Below the pieces are notes generated by a model. It searched no databases and had not been told where the DNA came from. It was given only the letters and a program-made list of their open reading frames with translations. This document shows positions 36,697-46,438 of a stretch of 64,000 nucleotides of DNA, in pieces; within the stretch, counting starts at the first letter, position 1; each line of letters opens with the position of its first letter. The position numbers and the translations under genes are program-made. Origin of the DNA: Rhizobium viscosum (GTDB lineage: Bacteria; Pseudomonadota; Alphaproteobacteria; Rhizobiales; Rhizobiaceae); assembly GCF_014873945.1 (NCBI RefSeq), contig NZ_JADBEC010000001.1, positions 682,001 to 746,000 of the forward strand, given 5' to 3'.

Positions 36697-37158
36697 TTAT
36701 TTTTCCAGCAGCTCGGCGAGCCTTGCCTTCTCATCTTCCGTGAGTTTGCTGCCGGTGGGTTTGCCGGCCCGCTTGCGGGCGAAGACGATGAGCGCGATGC
36801 CGCCTGCGAGGATCAGCAGCACGGGCGCACCCCAGAGCAGCAGCGTTCTGACACTGAAGCGCGGCTTCAGCAGCACGAACTCGCCGTAGCGCGAGACGAT
36901 GTAGTTCAGCACCTCATCGTCGCTGTCGCCGTCGGTGATGCGCTCGCGCACCAGCAGGCGCAGGTCCTTGGCGAGGTCGGCATTGGAATCGTCGATCGAC
37001 TGGTTCTGACAGACCATGCAGCGCAGTTCCGCCGACAGTGTACGCGCCCGGGCTTCCAGCGCCGGGTCGGAGAGCATTTCGTCCGGATTGACGGCGAAGG
37101 CGGGGAGCGGCGCGAAGATAACGAACAGGATTATAAGGAGCCGAGGCAGAAGCCGCAC
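36697..37158 (-). CDS. cycL: Cytochrome c maturation protein CcmH/CycL
   Basis: A 153-residue periplasmic thiol oxidoreductase anchored in the inner membrane, which reduces apocytochrome c cysteines for haem attachment. A signal sequence ([20 protein letters not shown]) precedes the CcmH domain with the redox motif [20 protein letters not shown]; a C-terminal membrane helix ([20 protein letters not shown]) and a charged tail follow. I choose GTG 37158, which puts the signal peptide at the N terminus; the frame stays open upstream only because a RIME-like repeat has no stops. The ribosome-binding GGGGAGAAGGGGA is contributed by the end of that repeat. It is last in the cycHJKL operon. Confidence 0.9.
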   Translation of the reverse strand: MRLLPRLLIILFVIFAPLPAFAVNPDEMLSDPALEARARTLSAELRCMVCQNQSIDDSNADLAKDLRLLVRERITDGDSDDEVLNYIVSRYGEFVLLKPRFSVRTLLLWGAPVLLILAGGIALIVFARKRAGKPTGSKLTEDEKARLAELLEK

Positions 37159-37159
37159 T

Positions 37160-37320
37160 CCCCTTCTCCCCTCGGGGAGAAGGTGCCCGGCAGGGCGGAT
37201 GAGGGGGCCACGCTCCGCAGCAGCGGCCACCTTTCGCTTGCGCTCAAGCTCCTCGCGGCTGCGCCACTCGGCCCCCTCATCTGCCCTTCGGGCATCTTCT
37301 CCCCGCTGGGGCGAAGGGGG
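37160..37320. repeat. RIME-like palindromic repeat, copy A
   Basis: Two inverted arms of about 50 bp (37160-37209 and 37270-37319) each contain a CCCCTTCTCCCC/GGGGAGAAG hairpin followed by a GGATGAGGGGGCC-type block. They surround a central 60-bp spacer. The layout matches Rhizobium-specific intergenic mosaic elements. It lies between cycK and cycL and supplies the ribosome-binding site of cycL. Related copies are at 55559 and 59565. Confidence 0.85.
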
Positions 37321-37337
37321 AGAAAAGTGCGCGCCCA

Positions 37338-39341
37338 TCATTCCGCCGGCTCCATGGCGGGTGCTGCCGGCTTGGCTGGCTTTGCCTTCGCCTTCCTGCT
37401 CGGGGCACCGACACGCAGGCGGCGGTCGGTCAGCGAGACGAAGCCGCCGAAAGCCATGATCAGCGTCCCGCCCCAGATGCAGAGGATGAAGGGTTTCCAC
37501 CAGATGCGCACGACGATGCCGCCGTCATGGGTGGCATCGCCAAGCGACACATAGAGCTGGCTGAGGCCGAAGGTCAGGATGCCGGCTTCGGTCGTCGGCA
37601 TCTGCCGGGCGGTATAGAGCCGCTTGGCCGACCAGACATCGGCAACCTCTGCGCCGCCGCGGCGGATCGAGAAGTGGCCGCGGTCCTCGGTATAGTTCGG
37701 GCCGGTTGCCGGCTGCATGCCGTCGAAGAGGATGCTGTAACCGCCGGCATCCGTCGACTGGCCCTGCTTCATCTCGACCACATGCTCGCTCTGGAACGTG
37801 GTGACGGCAACGATGCCGAGCACGGTCACGCCAAGCCCGGCATGGGCAAGTGCGGTGCCGAAGGCCGAGCGCGGCAGGCCGGTCAGCCGGCGCCAGGCGA
37901 TATCGACCTTCACCTTGCCGATGCCGGCGCGATACCAGAGATCGGCCGCCGCGCCCAGGATCAGGAACAGGCCGGCGGCAAGGCCGAGCACGGCCATGAC
38001 CGGGCCGCCATGCTGGAGATAGAAGAAGATCAGGGCCGCGACGAAAGCGAGAGCGGCCACGACATAGAGCCGCTGCATTGCGCCGAGCAGATCGCCGCGC
38101 TTCCAGGCGAGCAGCGGCCCGAAGGGCACGACGATCAGGAGCGGCGCCATCAGCAGGCCGAAGGTCAGGTTGAAGAAGGGCGGGCCGACGGAGATCTTGT
38201 CGCCGGTCAAGGTTTCCAGGACCAGCGGATAGAGCGTGCCTGTCAGAACCGTGCCGCAGGCAACCGTCAGGATCAGGTTGTTGACGACGAGCGCGCCCTC
38301 ACGCGAGATCGGCGCAAACAGCCCGCCGGCCGAGAGCAGCGGCGCACGGAAGGCAAAGAGCGACAGCGCTCCGCCGATGAAGATCAGGAGAATGCAGAGA
38401 ATGAAGACGCCGCGGCTCGGGTCGCTGGCGAAAGCATGGACCGAGGTCAGGACACCGGAGCGCACCAGGAAGGTGCCCATCAGCGACAGCGAGAAGGTGA
38501 GGATGGCAAGCAGCACCGTCCAGATCTTCAGCGCCTCGCGCTTTTCCATGACGAGCGCCGAGTGCAAGAGTGCCGTGCCGGCCAGCCAGGGCATGAAGGA
38601 GGCGTTCTCCACCGGATCCCAGAACCACCAGCCGCCCCAGCCGAGCTCGTAATAGGCCCAGTAGGAACCCATGGCGATGCCAAGTGTCAGGAAGGTCCAG
38701 GCTGCGAGCGTCCAGGGCCGCACCCAGCGCGCCCAGGCGGCATCGATGCGGCCGTCGAGAAGGGCGGCAACGGCAAAGGAGAAGCAGACCGAGAAGCCGA
38801 CATAACCGAGGTAGAGCAGCGGCGGATGGATGGCGAGGCCGATATCCTGCAGCACCGGGTTCAGGTCGCGGCCCTCGGCAGGGGCCGGATCGAGGCGGAC
38901 GAAGGGATTGGAGGTCAACAGGATGAAGAGGATGAAGGCGACCGAGATCCAGGCCTGGACGGAGAGCACATTGGCCTTCAGCGTATCGGGCAGATTGCGG
39001 CCGAAGATCGCGACCAAGGCGCTGAACAGCGCAAGGATCAGCAGCCAGAGCATCATCGATCCCTCGTGATTGCCCCAGACGCCGGAATATTTGTAGATCA
39101 GCGGCACCAGTGAATGCGAATTCTCCCAGACGTTCTGCACCGAGAAGTCGGAAACGACATGGGCATAGGTGAGCACGCCGAAGGAGAAGGCGACGAGGGC
39201 AAAGAGCAGGATGGAGCCCAAGGGCGCCACATCCATCATCGCCTGATCGCCGCGCCTTGCACCGATCACCGGTACGAGCGACAGGACGATCGCGGTTGCG
39301 AGCGCCAGAACCAGCGCATAGTGGCCGATCTCGATGATCAT
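37338..39341 (-). CDS. cycK: Cytochrome c haem lyase subunit CcmF/CycK
   Basis: A 667-residue polytopic inner-membrane protein, the core of the haem-apocytochrome ligation complex with CcmH and CcmI. It has about 14 to 15 membrane segments and the tryptophan-rich WWD domain ([20 protein letters not shown]) near residue 235, with conserved periplasmic His residues around it (HEGSMMLW near 92). A C-terminal soluble segment with [15 protein letters not shown] is typical. The start ATG overlaps cycJ by 4 bp. It accepts haem from holo-CcmE (cycJ). The downstream neighbour cycL is separated by a RIME-like repeat instead of the usual close junction. Confidence 0.96.
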   Translation of the reverse strand: MIIEIGHYALVLALATAIVLSLVPVIGARRGDQAMMDVAPLGSILLFALVAFSFGVLTYAHVVSDFSVQNVWENSHSLVPLIYKYSGVWGNHEGSMMLWLLILALFSALVAIFGRNLPDTLKANVLSVQAWISVAFILFILLTSNPFVRLDPAPAEGRDLNPVLQDIGLAIHPPLLYLGYVGFSVCFSFAVAALLDGRIDAAWARWVRPWTLAAWTFLTLGIAMGSYWAYYELGWGGWWFWDPVENASFMPWLAGTALLHSALVMEKREALKIWTVLLAILTFSLSLMGTFLVRSGVLTSVHAFASDPSRGVFILCILLIFIGGALSLFAFRAPLLSAGGLFAPISREGALVVNNLILTVACGTVLTGTLYPLVLETLTGDKISVGPPFFNLTFGLLMAPLLIVVPFGPLLAWKRGDLLGAMQRLYVVAALAFVAALIFFYLQHGGPVMAVLGLAAGLFLILGAAADLWYRAGIGKVKVDIAWRRLTGLPRSAFGTALAHAGLGVTVLGIVAVTTFQSEHVVEMKQGQSTDAGGYSILFDGMQPATGPNYTEDRGHFSIRRGGAEVADVWSAKRLYTARQMPTTEAGILTFGLSQLYVSLGDATHDGGIVVRIWWKPFILCIWGGTLIMAFGGFVSLTDRRLRVGAPSRKAKAKPAKPAAPAMEPAE

Positions 39342-39850
39342 GGCGTCGCCTTCGTTTCCTCAGCCTTGGTTTCCTGGGCTCTGGCTTGCTGACCTTGCGG
39401 TGCTGCTCCCTTGCCCTCTTCCCAGAGGCCCTGAGCCTTCAGCCTGTCGGCCACGTCCTTCGGCATATAGGTCTCGTCATGCTTGGCAAGCACGGTATCG
39501 GCGGTGAAGACGTTGCTGCCCGTCTCGAAACTTCCTTCGGTCACCACCCCCTGCCCTTCGCGAAACAGGTCAGGCAATATGCCCTGGTAGCGGACATTGA
39601 CGATCTGACCGCTCGGATCGGTCACCGCAAAGCGCACCACCGAACCCTCACCGCGCAGGACGCTGCCCTCGCCGACGAGGCCGCCGAGGCGGATGCGGGT
39701 GCCCGGTGCGACCGGGTTGCTGACGAGATCGCCCGGCATATAGAAATAGGCAACCGACTGGCTGAAGGCGAACATCACGAGCAGCACCGCGACAAGGATG
39801 AAGCTCATGCCGCCGGCAATCACCGCCAGGCGTTTCTGCTTGCGCGTCAT
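39338..39850 (-). CDS. cycJ: Haem chaperone CcmE/CycJ
   Basis: A 170-residue membrane-anchored periplasmic haem chaperone. The N terminus [20 protein letters not shown] gives the basic stretch and signal anchor; the OB-fold domain contains [11 protein letters not shown] and [18 protein letters not shown]. The haem-binding His is in the motif [10 protein letters not shown] (HDExY). A charged C-terminal tail rich in Lys, Glu and Ala is unconserved. It overlaps cycK and cycH by 4 bp each, which shows tight operon structure. It carries haem from CcmC to CcmF. Confidence 0.96.
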   Translation of the reverse strand: MTRKQKRLAVIAGGMSFILVAVLLVMFAFSQSVAYFYMPGDLVSNPVAPGTRIRLGGLVGEGSVLRGEGSVVRFAVTDPSGQIVNVRYQGILPDLFREGQGVVTEGSFETGSNVFTADTVLAKHDETYMPKDVADRLKAQGLWEEGKGAAPQGQQARAQETKAEETKATP

Positions 39851-41001
39851 TCAACCGATCCTTCCGTGGCGATGCCGAGTTCTTTTGCCAAAGCCAAAAG
39901 CTGCCTGCCCTGCTCACCCGATGCCGGGAAGGCGGCAAGCCCGCGCTTCAAGGCATCCGCCGCACGATCCTTGTCGTTCAATACGGCGTAAGAGCGGACG
40001 AGACGCATCCAGCCCTCGAAATTATCAGGGTCGGCCGACAGTTTGGCATCCAGGCTTTCCACCATGCCCCGGATCATTTGCTGGCGGTCGCCGCTGCTCA
40101 TCGTCTCGGCCGTCGCCACATCCTGCTCGGTCGGGCCGCCCAGAGCGGGCGGCTGTGCGGCAGGCTCGGCAGCAGGCGCAACCGCCGTGCCGCCGTTTTT
40201 GGCGATATGCTCGTTGACCAGCGCCAGCCAGGGCGCATCGGCCGGCGATTGTTTCGCCAACGCCTCGAAGGCGGTGCGCGCCTGATCCGGTTGGCCCGCC
40301 TGCTCAAGGCTCAGCGCAATGTAGAAGCGTGCACGCGGGTTGTTCGGCTCGAGCGCCAACGACTGCTCCAGCACCTTGCGCGCATCTTCCGTCACCACAC
40401 CTTCGGCGGTCGCCATCAGCGTCTCAGCAAGACCATCGAGGCGCGCGGGGCTTGGGCCAAGCAGGCGGATGGCGTTGCGATAGGCGGTCTCGGCATCGGA
40501 AATGCGCATGGTGCTGAAATAGATCGGCGCCAGCACATCCCAGCCCTTGCCGTCGTCAGGGTTCTGCGCCAGATGCCGCTCCGCCTTGGCGACGAGAACG
40601 GCCATGTCATTGCCGGGGTTGGCAAGCCGTGCCTCCAGCGGCTGGGACGGCAGGCCAGGGCTGCCGGTATTCATGTAAAGACAGAGGCCGATGACCGGCA
40701 GGAGCAGCACGATGAAGGCTTCGGTCAGGCGGTGATGCCTTGCGGGCTTGCGGGCTTCGGCCGTAACGGTGCTGGAAACGGCGATCAGCCGGCGGCCGAT
40801 CTCGGCGCGGGCGTAATCGGCCTCGTCAGCGCTAATCAGGCCGCCCGAGAGATCCCTGTCGAGTTCGCGCAACTGGTCGCGATAGACGGCAGCCTCGCCG
40901 GCGCGCGTATCCTCGGCCGCCTTCGCTCCACGCAAAAGAGGGTAAAGCAGAATGGCGGCAACGGCCGCCGTCAGGACAGCCACGAGAATCCAGAACAGCA
41001 T
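39847..41001 (-). CDS. cycH: Cytochrome c biogenesis protein CcmI/CycH
   Basis: A 384-residue apocytochrome c chaperone. Two membrane segments near the N terminus ([20 protein letters not shown] and [16 protein letters not shown]) are separated by a cytoplasmic coiled-coil loop ([20 protein letters not shown]). The periplasmic part has TPR repeats ([60 protein letters not shown]) that hold the apocytochrome C terminus. The linker near residue 300 is Pro/Ala-rich. It is first of cycHJKL, in the order known for Rhizobium leguminosarum, where loss of this operon also affects siderophore iron uptake. Confidence 0.95.
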   Translation of the reverse strand: MLFWILVAVLTAAVAAILLYPLLRGAKAAEDTRAGEAAVYRDQLRELDRDLSGGLISADEADYARAEIGRRLIAVSSTVTAEARKPARHHRLTEAFIVLLLPVIGLCLYMNTGSPGLPSQPLEARLANPGNDMAVLVAKAERHLAQNPDDGKGWDVLAPIYFSTMRISDAETAYRNAIRLLGPSPARLDGLAETLMATAEGVVTEDARKVLEQSLALEPNNPRARFYIALSLEQAGQPDQARTAFEALAKQSPADAPWLALVNEHIAKNGGTAVAPAAEPAAQPPALGGPTEQDVATAETMSSGDRQQMIRGMVESLDAKLSADPDNFEGWMRLVRSYAVLNDKDRAADALKRGLAAFPASGEQGRQLLALAKELGIATEGSVE

Positions 41002-41100
41002 ATTGGCCCAATTACTTGAAGCGCGCGCTCATTCCAACTGCCAATGCCGGAATGACGAAGATTTGAGGCTTTTGGCCGCAAGGATAACGGGAAAGCGAGC

Positions 41101-41526
41101 TCAGCCGAGCGGCGACCAGGTGCCGTTTTCATTGCGACAGGCCGCACCGCGCGCCAGCGTATCCTTGCCATCGACCGTGACGGTGTGGGTGTACTGGCGG
41201 CAGTTCTGCGAACCGACCTGATAGGGGGCGGCTGCCACGACGCTGCCCTTAGCATCACTGCCAGTCCAGGTGACCGGCTGGCCGACGGCGGCCCCTTCCA
41301 GCGCGCGGTATTCGGCTTCCAGCGCCCGCTGCTTGTCGCTGTCATCGAGTTCTACGCCGGTGCGCGCGACGATGCCACCCTGCAAGGCAGAGATGAAAGC
41401 AGCCGAAGCCGGTGGCTTGCCGCCAAAAAGACCACGTGTTGTGGCTCCCTTCGTCGTCGTGCAGCCAGAGAGCGCAACGGCGACGAGAAGGGAAGAAACG
41501 ATCATGCCTTGCGAACGTAGAGTCAT
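41101..41526 (-). CDS. Outer-membrane lipoprotein, surface-antigen-like (17 kDa type)
   Basis: A 141-residue lipoprotein. The signal peptide MTLRSQGMIVSSLLVAVALS is followed by a lipobox LSGC with the acylated Cys at residue 22. The mature part contains LDDSDKQRALEAEYRALEGA and TWTGSDAKGSVVAA...QNCRQYTHTVTVDG, a pattern seen in the RT0821/Lpp0805 surface-protein family of alphaproteobacteria, whose function is structural or unknown. It is located between feuQ and cycH on the same strand, with about 100-bp gaps either side, so it probably has its own promoter. Confidence 0.82.
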   Translation of the reverse strand: MTLRSQGMIVSSLLVAVALSGCTTTKGATTRGLFGGKPPASAAFISALQGGIVARTGVELDDSDKQRALEAEYRALEGAAVGQPVTWTGSDAKGSVVAAAPYQVGSQNCRQYTHTVTVDGKDTLARGAACRNENGTWSPLG

Positions 41527-41647
41527 TGCAATCGAACCACGATCAGGGGTGTCAAAAAGAGCCGATCGAAGTGCAGCGTCCCCGTGTCAGCATTAAGGCA
41601 AAGCATGCTATACATTTGCCAGTATCTTTGTGACATCAAGCAGTTGC

Positions 41648-43051
41648 TCATGCAACATCCTTTGTCACACCTGGCAGGATAAGCTTGGCTTTCAGTCCGC
41701 CCCACTCCCCGCGCGTGAGTTCCAGGCGGCCCTGGTACTCGTTGGAAATTTCGGTGACGATCGAGAGGCCAAGGCCGGTTCCGGGCTTGCTCTCATCCAG
41801 CCGCCGGCCGCGCTTCAGCGCTTCGCGGATCTGGTCAGGCTCCAGGCCCGGCCCGTCATCCTCCACGGCAAGCTCCACCCAATGTTTTCTGGCGCTGGCT
41901 TCCGTTCCCTTCACGTCATCGCCGGCTTCGACCGCCGAGAGGCGCACCTTGCTCTTGGCAAAACGCGCGGCGTTTTCCAGGAGGTTACCGACCGTCTCCT
42001 CGAGATCCTGCTGCTCCATGGCGACGGCCAGATGCGGCGGCTGGACGATCAACTCGAATTCGGTCTCGACATTCAGGCGGCGCATGACGCGCACCAGCCG
42101 CTCCAGCGCCGGTTCGGCATCGGTACGCGCAAGCACGGATTCGCGCTGGGCGGCAATACGGGCGCGGTTGAGATAGGATTGCACCTGCCCCTGCATGGCC
42201 TCGGCCTGATTGCGCACGAGATCGCCATGCGACCGCTCCAGCACACGCGCCTCGTTGAGCAGCACGGCGATCGGCGTTTTCAGGGAATGGGCGAGATTGC
42301 CGACCTGCATGCGGGCCCGCTCGACGATGCGGCGGTTGCTGTCGATCAGTGCATTGACCTCATTGGCAAGCGGCAGAATTTCGCGGGGGAAATCGCCCTT
42401 CAACTGCTCGCTTTCGCCGGCGCGGATGCGCTCCAATGCGGCGCGCGCCTTATCCAGCGGCTTGAGGCCGTAGAGAATGGCGAGCGCATTGACGATGAGA
42501 CTGCCGACGCCGAAGCCGGCGAGCGCCAGGTAGAGTCGGTGGGAGAAGTTGCGGACGTCCTCTTCAACGACATCGACATTGCCGGTCACGCGGAAACGGG
42601 CGGCGCGGCCGTCAGTGTCGAGCACCACTTCGGTTTCAGCCACCTGCACGCGGTTCCCGGAGGCATCCGTCACCTGATAATAACGCTCGTAGTTCTTGTC
42701 GAAGGGCGCTTCCACGACCGACAGCACGGGAATGGTCGCTGACCCCAGCGACGGCGAGACGAGCGGCGCGGTCGTATAGGTGCCGAGCGGTTCGACCACC
42801 CAGTACCAGCCGGTCTTCGGCTGGGCGAAGCGCAGGTCGCCGAGTTGCGGGCTGCCCGACAGGGCGCCCTGATCGCCGATCGTCACGGAATTGATGACAT
42901 TATAGAGCTGCGCACGCAGCAGGTCCTGAAAGCCGCGCTCGGCGCTGCGTCTGTAGAGTGTCGAAATCAACAGGCCGATCACCACCAGCGCCACCGTCGA
43001 CCAGACCGTGGTCAGAAGCAGGACGCGTGCGGTGAGCGACTTAATTCGCAT
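41648..43051 (-). CDS. feuQ: Sensor histidine kinase FeuQ
   Basis: A 467-residue inner-membrane kinase. TM1 (VLLLTTVWSTVALVVIGLLI) and TM2 (LYLALAGFGVGSLIVNALAI, about residue 180) enclose a periplasmic domain of about 140 residues. A HAMP-like region (KPLDKARAALERIRAGESEQ), HisKA with QVGNLAHSLKTPIAVLLNEA (His near 254) and a HATPase domain (GNLLENAARFAKS, DDGPGLEPDQ, GTGLGLSIV) follow. PhoQ-like FeuQ works with FeuP in Rhizobium leguminosarum iron uptake and Sinorhizobium osmoadaptation/cyclic-glucan export. Its start overlaps feuP by 11 bp. The name rests on the partner, the feuN gene upstream and adjacency to cycHJKL. Confidence 0.85.
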   Translation of the reverse strand: MRIKSLTARVLLLTTVWSTVALVVIGLLISTLYRRSAERGFQDLLRAQLYNVINSVTIGDQGALSGSPQLGDLRFAQPKTGWYWVVEPLGTYTTAPLVSPSLGSATIPVLSVVEAPFDKNYERYYQVTDASGNRVQVAETEVVLDTDGRAARFRVTGNVDVVEEDVRNFSHRLYLALAGFGVGSLIVNALAILYGLKPLDKARAALERIRAGESEQLKGDFPREILPLANEVNALIDSNRRIVERARMQVGNLAHSLKTPIAVLLNEARVLERSHGDLVRNQAEAMQGQVQSYLNRARIAAQRESVLARTDAEPALERLVRVMRRLNVETEFELIVQPPHLAVAMEQQDLEETVGNLLENAARFAKSKVRLSAVEAGDDVKGTEASARKHWVELAVEDDGPGLEPDQIREALKRGRRLDESKPGTGLGLSIVTEISNEYQGRLELTRGEWGGLKAKLILPGVTKDVA

Positions 43052-43712
43052 TGGTCGGCGCTTGAATACGGTAGCCGAGACCGCGCACCGTTTCGATCAG
43101 ATCGACGCCCATCTTCTTGCGCAGGCGGCCGACGAAGACCTCGATCGTATTGGAATCGCGGTCGAAATCCTGATCGTACATATGTTCGACCAGTTCCGTG
43201 CGCGACACTACCTCGCCCATGTGATGCATGAGATAGGCAAGCAGCCGGTACTCATGCGAGGTGAGCTTCAGTGCCACGCCATTGACGATCGCCTTGGAGG
43301 TCTTGGTATCGAGCCGCACCGGGCCGCAGACGATTTCCGAGGAGGCATGGCCGGCCGCGCGGCGGATCAGCGCGCGGATGCGGGCGAGCACTTCCTCGAC
43401 ATGGAAAGGCTTGGTCACATAGTCGTCGGCGCCCGCATCGATGCCGGCCACCTTGTCGCTCCAGCGGTCACGGGCGGTCAGGATGAGCACCGGCACGGTG
43501 CGGCCGGCGCCGCGCCATTTTTCCAGAACGGTCACGCCGTCCAGTTCGGGCAGGCCGATATCAAGAATGATGGCGTCATAGGGTTCGGTATCGCCGAGGA
43601 AATGGCCTTCCTCGCCATCGAACGCCTGATCGACGACATAACCCGCCTCTTTCAGCGTGTCGCTTAGCTGCCGGTTCAGATTGACGTCATCTTCGACTAC
43701 CAGAATGCGCAT
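43041..43712 (-). CDS. feuP: Response regulator FeuP (OmpR family)
   Basis: A 223-residue OmpR/PhoP-type regulator. The receiver starts MRILVVEDD, with Asp51 in ILDIGLPELDG as phosphoacceptor and the conserved Lys in YVTKPFHVEE. The effector domain (LTSHEYRLLAYLMHHMGEVV, then IEVFVGRLRKKMGVDLIETV) is a winged helix. The pair regulates cyclic-glucan export (ndvA) in Sinorhizobium and iron acquisition in R. leguminosarum. It overlaps feuQ and follows feuN by 54 bp on the same strand. Confidence 0.87.
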   Translation of the reverse strand: MRILVVEDDVNLNRQLSDTLKEAGYVVDQAFDGEEGHFLGDTEPYDAIILDIGLPELDGVTVLEKWRGAGRTVPVLILTARDRWSDKVAGIDAGADDYVTKPFHVEEVLARIRALIRRAAGHASSEIVCGPVRLDTKTSKAIVNGVALKLTSHEYRLLAYLMHHMGEVVSRTELVEHMYDQDFDRDSNTIEVFVGRLRKKMGVDLIETVRGLGYRIQAPTNAN

Positions 43713-43766
43713 CGTTTCGCCTTCATCCGCTGCAAATCACTGATGTCATGAATAAGCCGATTCCGC

Positions 43767-44015
43767 CTACATCGGAACCTTTACCGTCACCTTGCGCGGA
43801 CGCTGGCCATTGCCCTGAACGAGAACGGTGATGATGCAGGCATTGCCCACCGGCTGCACGGAAAGAAGCTGGCCGCCCGTCTCTTCCACGACCTGCTGGG
43901 CTGCGGCGCTGCAATCGCCCGCCACACGCAGGACAAGCGTGTGCGTATCGTCCGGTGAGGGCGCCGAAACCGCCAGGCCGGCGGCCAATGCTGCGACGCT
44001 CAGAGGAGAGGCCAT
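43767..44015 (-). CDS. feuN: Small periplasmic modulator FeuN
   Basis: An 82-residue exported protein. MASPLSVAALAAGLAVSA gives a signal peptide, and the mature part (LVLRVAGDCSAAAQQVVEET, SVQPVGNACIITVLVQGNGQ) has two Cys that could form a disulfide. FeuN in Sinorhizobium meliloti is a periplasmic protein of about this size, encoded directly before feuP, that holds FeuQ kinase activity down; position and size both fit. I start it at ATG 44015, after AGAGGAGAGGCC, an excellent ribosome site; an in-frame start at 44063 is longer without a signal sequence. The 44016-44289 region upstream (about 270 bp) is AT-rich and probably holds the divergent promoters. Confidence 0.72.
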   Translation of the reverse strand: MASPLSVAALAAGLAVSAPSPDDTHTLVLRVAGDCSAAAQQVVEETGGQLLSVQPVGNACIITVLVQGNGQRPRKVTVKVPM

Positions 44016-44289
44016 GTGCTGTGCTTTCAATGTAATGCCAACGTGCCTCAAATATGTACTCACGCGACCTGAATGGCAAATGAATGCACGATAACGCAGG
44101 TTTTTTAGAACAATTCTCGACTATTACGCGAAATATATCTGATTTCTGAATGATGCCGCTAACACCTTCTGCCACTGCGTAAATCCCGACACAAGGCAAA
44201 TCTGTACTGGATTTGTTCGATCAAGCCTTTCACCATCTGGTTGAAACTGCTATCGCTCGGTCGCCTTCATCCATTCCATTTCCGAATCC

Positions 44290-45504
44290 ATGCAAAAATC
44301 ACTTTCGCTTCGTACGGCGCAGACGGTTGGCGTGCTCGCCGTCACCCAGCTTATCGGCTGGGGCACGACTTTCGATATGCTCGGCGTCATGGGCCGCGTC
44401 ATCGCGCCATCGCTCGGGCTGCCGAATGAGGTGATCTTTGCCGGTCTGACGGTGATGATGGTCATCAGTGCCCTTGCCGGTCCGGCCACCGGGCGCTGGC
44501 TCGGCCGCTATGGTGCCGCCAAAGTGCTGGCCGCCTCGTCGCTCACCTTTGCGATCGGCCTGCTGCTGCTTGCCGCGGCCACCAGTATCGCCGTCTATGG
44601 CCTTGCCTGGGTCGTCATCGGGCTTGGCGGCGCGCTCGGCCTCTCGGCGCCGTGCTATACCGCCGTTGTCGAACGCGAGGGTGCGAACGGCAAACGCGTC
44701 ATTGCCATCCTGATGCTGTTCACGGGCCTATCGGCCACCATCTTCTGGCCGATCCTGACGCTGCTCAACGAGAGTTTCGGCTGGCGCGTCACCTTCGTCG
44801 TCAGCGCCTGTCTGCAATTCTTCGTCTGCCTGCCGCTGCATCTCTTCGCCCTGCCGAAGCCGGTTGCAAGCCACACACAGGGCGCTGCCGCCGAAACGCC
44901 GCCCGTGGAGCTGACGCCTGCCGACCGGCGCAAGGCTTTCCTGCTGATTGCCATCTCGACGACGCTCGGCACGTTCATAACCTTCGGTGTATCGCCCTCC
45001 CTGCTCGAAATCTTCCGCCAGTCCGGCGCATCGTCAGCCCTCGCGCTGCAACTCGGCTCGGCCCGCGGCGTCATCGGCATTTCGGCGCGCGCGCTCGACA
45101 TGCTGCTCGGCAAGCGCGGCAATCCGATCCTGACATCGGTCATGGGCGTCAGCCTGATGCTGTTCAGTTTCCTGATGCTTTTCATCGTGCCGCCATCGAC
45201 GCCGTTGCTCGTCACCTTCGTGCTGCTCTACGGTTTCGGCTCCGGCGTGCTGGCAGTCGCCCGCGCGCTGCTGCCGCTCGCCCTCTTCTCGGCCAAGGAA
45301 TATGGGCTGCAGGCGGCGCGCCTGTCGATGCCGCAGAACCTTGCCAATGCCGTCGCACCCGTCATCTTCACCGCTATTCTTGATCGCGCCGGCGCCGGTC
45401 CGACGATCATCACCTGCGCGGTGCTTGCGGCCATCGCATTGGTCTTCGTGCTGATGTTGATGGCATTGGTGCGCAGCGCAAGGCCGGGCGTACAGCCGGC
45501 CTGA
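44290..45504 (+). CDS. Major facilitator superfamily transporter
   Basis: A 404-residue inner-membrane protein with twelve predicted segments. The N-terminal half has VTQLIGWGTTFDMLGVMGRV and the loop GRWLGRYGAAKVLAAS, a variant of the MFS A-motif between TM2 and TM3; the second half begins after a hydrophilic loop near residue 200 (TQGAAAETPPVELTPADRRK). The substrate cannot be told. ATG 44290 has no strong Shine-Dalgarno (AATCC before it). It diverges from feuN. Downstream is a 480-bp AT-rich gap with a MITE-like element. Confidence 0.85.
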   Translation: MQKSLSLRTAQTVGVLAVTQLIGWGTTFDMLGVMGRVIAPSLGLPNEVIFAGLTVMMVISALAGPATGRWLGRYGAAKVLAASSLTFAIGLLLLAAATSIAVYGLAWVVIGLGGALGLSAPCYTAVVEREGANGKRVIAILMLFTGLSATIFWPILTLLNESFGWRVTFVVSACLQFFVCLPLHLFALPKPVASHTQGAAAETPPVELTPADRRKAFLLIAISTTLGTFITFGVSPSLLEIFRQSGASSALALQLGSARGVIGISARALDMLLGKRGNPILTSVMGVSLMLFSFLMLFIVPPSTPLLVTFVLLYGFGSGVLAVARALLPLALFSAKEYGLQAARLSMPQNLANAVAPVIFTAILDRAGAGPTIITCAVLAAIALVFVLMLMALVRSARPGVQPA

Positions 45505-45743
45505 CCCGCGGCGACAAAACTGAGAACCAGTACCGTGCCTGCGGCAGAGGAGGCTCCTGTCATACAGCATCAGGAACTGCCAAGCCGTTAAGCTTCTGAA
45601 TCATTTACGGCTTTTTTCTCAAGAGCTGCTTCCGGCCCTTTACAGATTGATTCATCTGCAACCGGTATCGCTTCCAATCCATCCCTATCTACTTGAAACT
45701 GAATAAGAATTTTCAGAATGAGCCTTTAGTGCAGCATTTTTTG

Positions 45744-45894
45744 GGCTAAGTCATTGATTCTGAATAAGTGATCCACTTAACCTCAAAATTTCGCATAAGG
45801 AATTTCAAAATCAGAAGCAGCCTTTGCCGAGACCGATTCTTTAAAAGACTTTTTGCCATTGATACGTCACTTAAACAGAATCAATGACTTAGCC
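45744..45894. mobile_element. MITE-like element with 28-bp inverted ends, in a 480-bp gene-free gap
   Basis: The 28 bp at 45744-45771 (starting GGCTAAGTCATTGATTCTG) and at 45867-45894 are inverted copies with 26 of 28 matches, and 17 bp in a row are identical. They bound a 151-bp AT-rich segment with no reading frame. No target duplication is evident, so it may be an old remnant or a palindromic element of another type. The gap 45505-45984 around it is unusually AT-rich for this chromosome and contains a smaller palindrome CAGATTGATTCATCTG near 45644, but no gene I can support. Confidence 0.6.
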
Positions 45895-45984
45895 GATACA
45901 TCTTGGCCAAATGGGCCAGCATCGGGAAATACTTGTTCATTTTCAAAGGGATAGATCGCCACCTGAAGCAGGCAGTCGTCATCG

Positions 45985-46296
45985 TCAGTCCCGCAGGGGC
46001 CGGATGACGGCCTTGGCGCTGTCGAAATCTGCCGCAACCCTGGTATCGCGGAGCGGCTTCACCGTGCGAGTGGAAAGGTCATAGTTGGGATGGGCCTTGT
46101 AGGCCGCGAGCGCTTCCTCGCTTTCAAATTCGCCATAGACGACGAAATCGACCGCGTTGCCCCACTGGTCCGTCTTGACGTTTTCGCCGATCTCCAACTT
46201 CAGCGCATGTGGAATGCCCGTCAATATCGAGAGCCCCTTGCGCACCGCTTCGCGGTTTTCCTCCGGCACGGTGAAGAAGACGATATGGCGGATCAC
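45985..46296 (-). CDS. Dabb (stress-responsive A/B barrel) domain protein
   Basis: A 103-residue dimeric alpha/beta-barrel protein. IRHIVFFTVPEENREAVRKG at the start and WGNAVDFVVYGEFESEEALA with AYKAHPNYDLST later are the Dabb pattern; members range from stress proteins to cyclases, so function is open. I chose GTG 46296 (after AGGAGTGTTCCGC), giving VIRHIVFF at the usual position; the frame is open to 46359, but the extra 21 residues are not conserved-looking. It stands alone between the AT-rich gap and the YeeE gene. Confidence 0.82.
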   Translation of the reverse strand: MIRHIVFFTVPEENREAVRKGLSILTGIPHALKLEIGENVKTDQWGNAVDFVVYGEFESEEALAAYKAHPNYDLSTRTVKPLRDTRVAADFDSAKAVIRPLRD

Positions 46297-46438
46297 GCGG
46301 AACACTCCTGTGGCAATTCTCTGAGCCTGGGCTCTGGGCTGGCAACCGGGCGATAACACGCGCCGCCCAGGCCTTCAACCGAGCCACAATGCCGCGTCAG
46401 TGACGAACAGAGCTTGAGCCACGCGGGCCAGCCGAATG

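Noticed and set aside
37527..39113. 528-codon open frame opposite cycK
   Set aside because: Antisense shadow rich in Glu, Gln and Arg; cycK has the WWD domain and membrane segments on the other strand.
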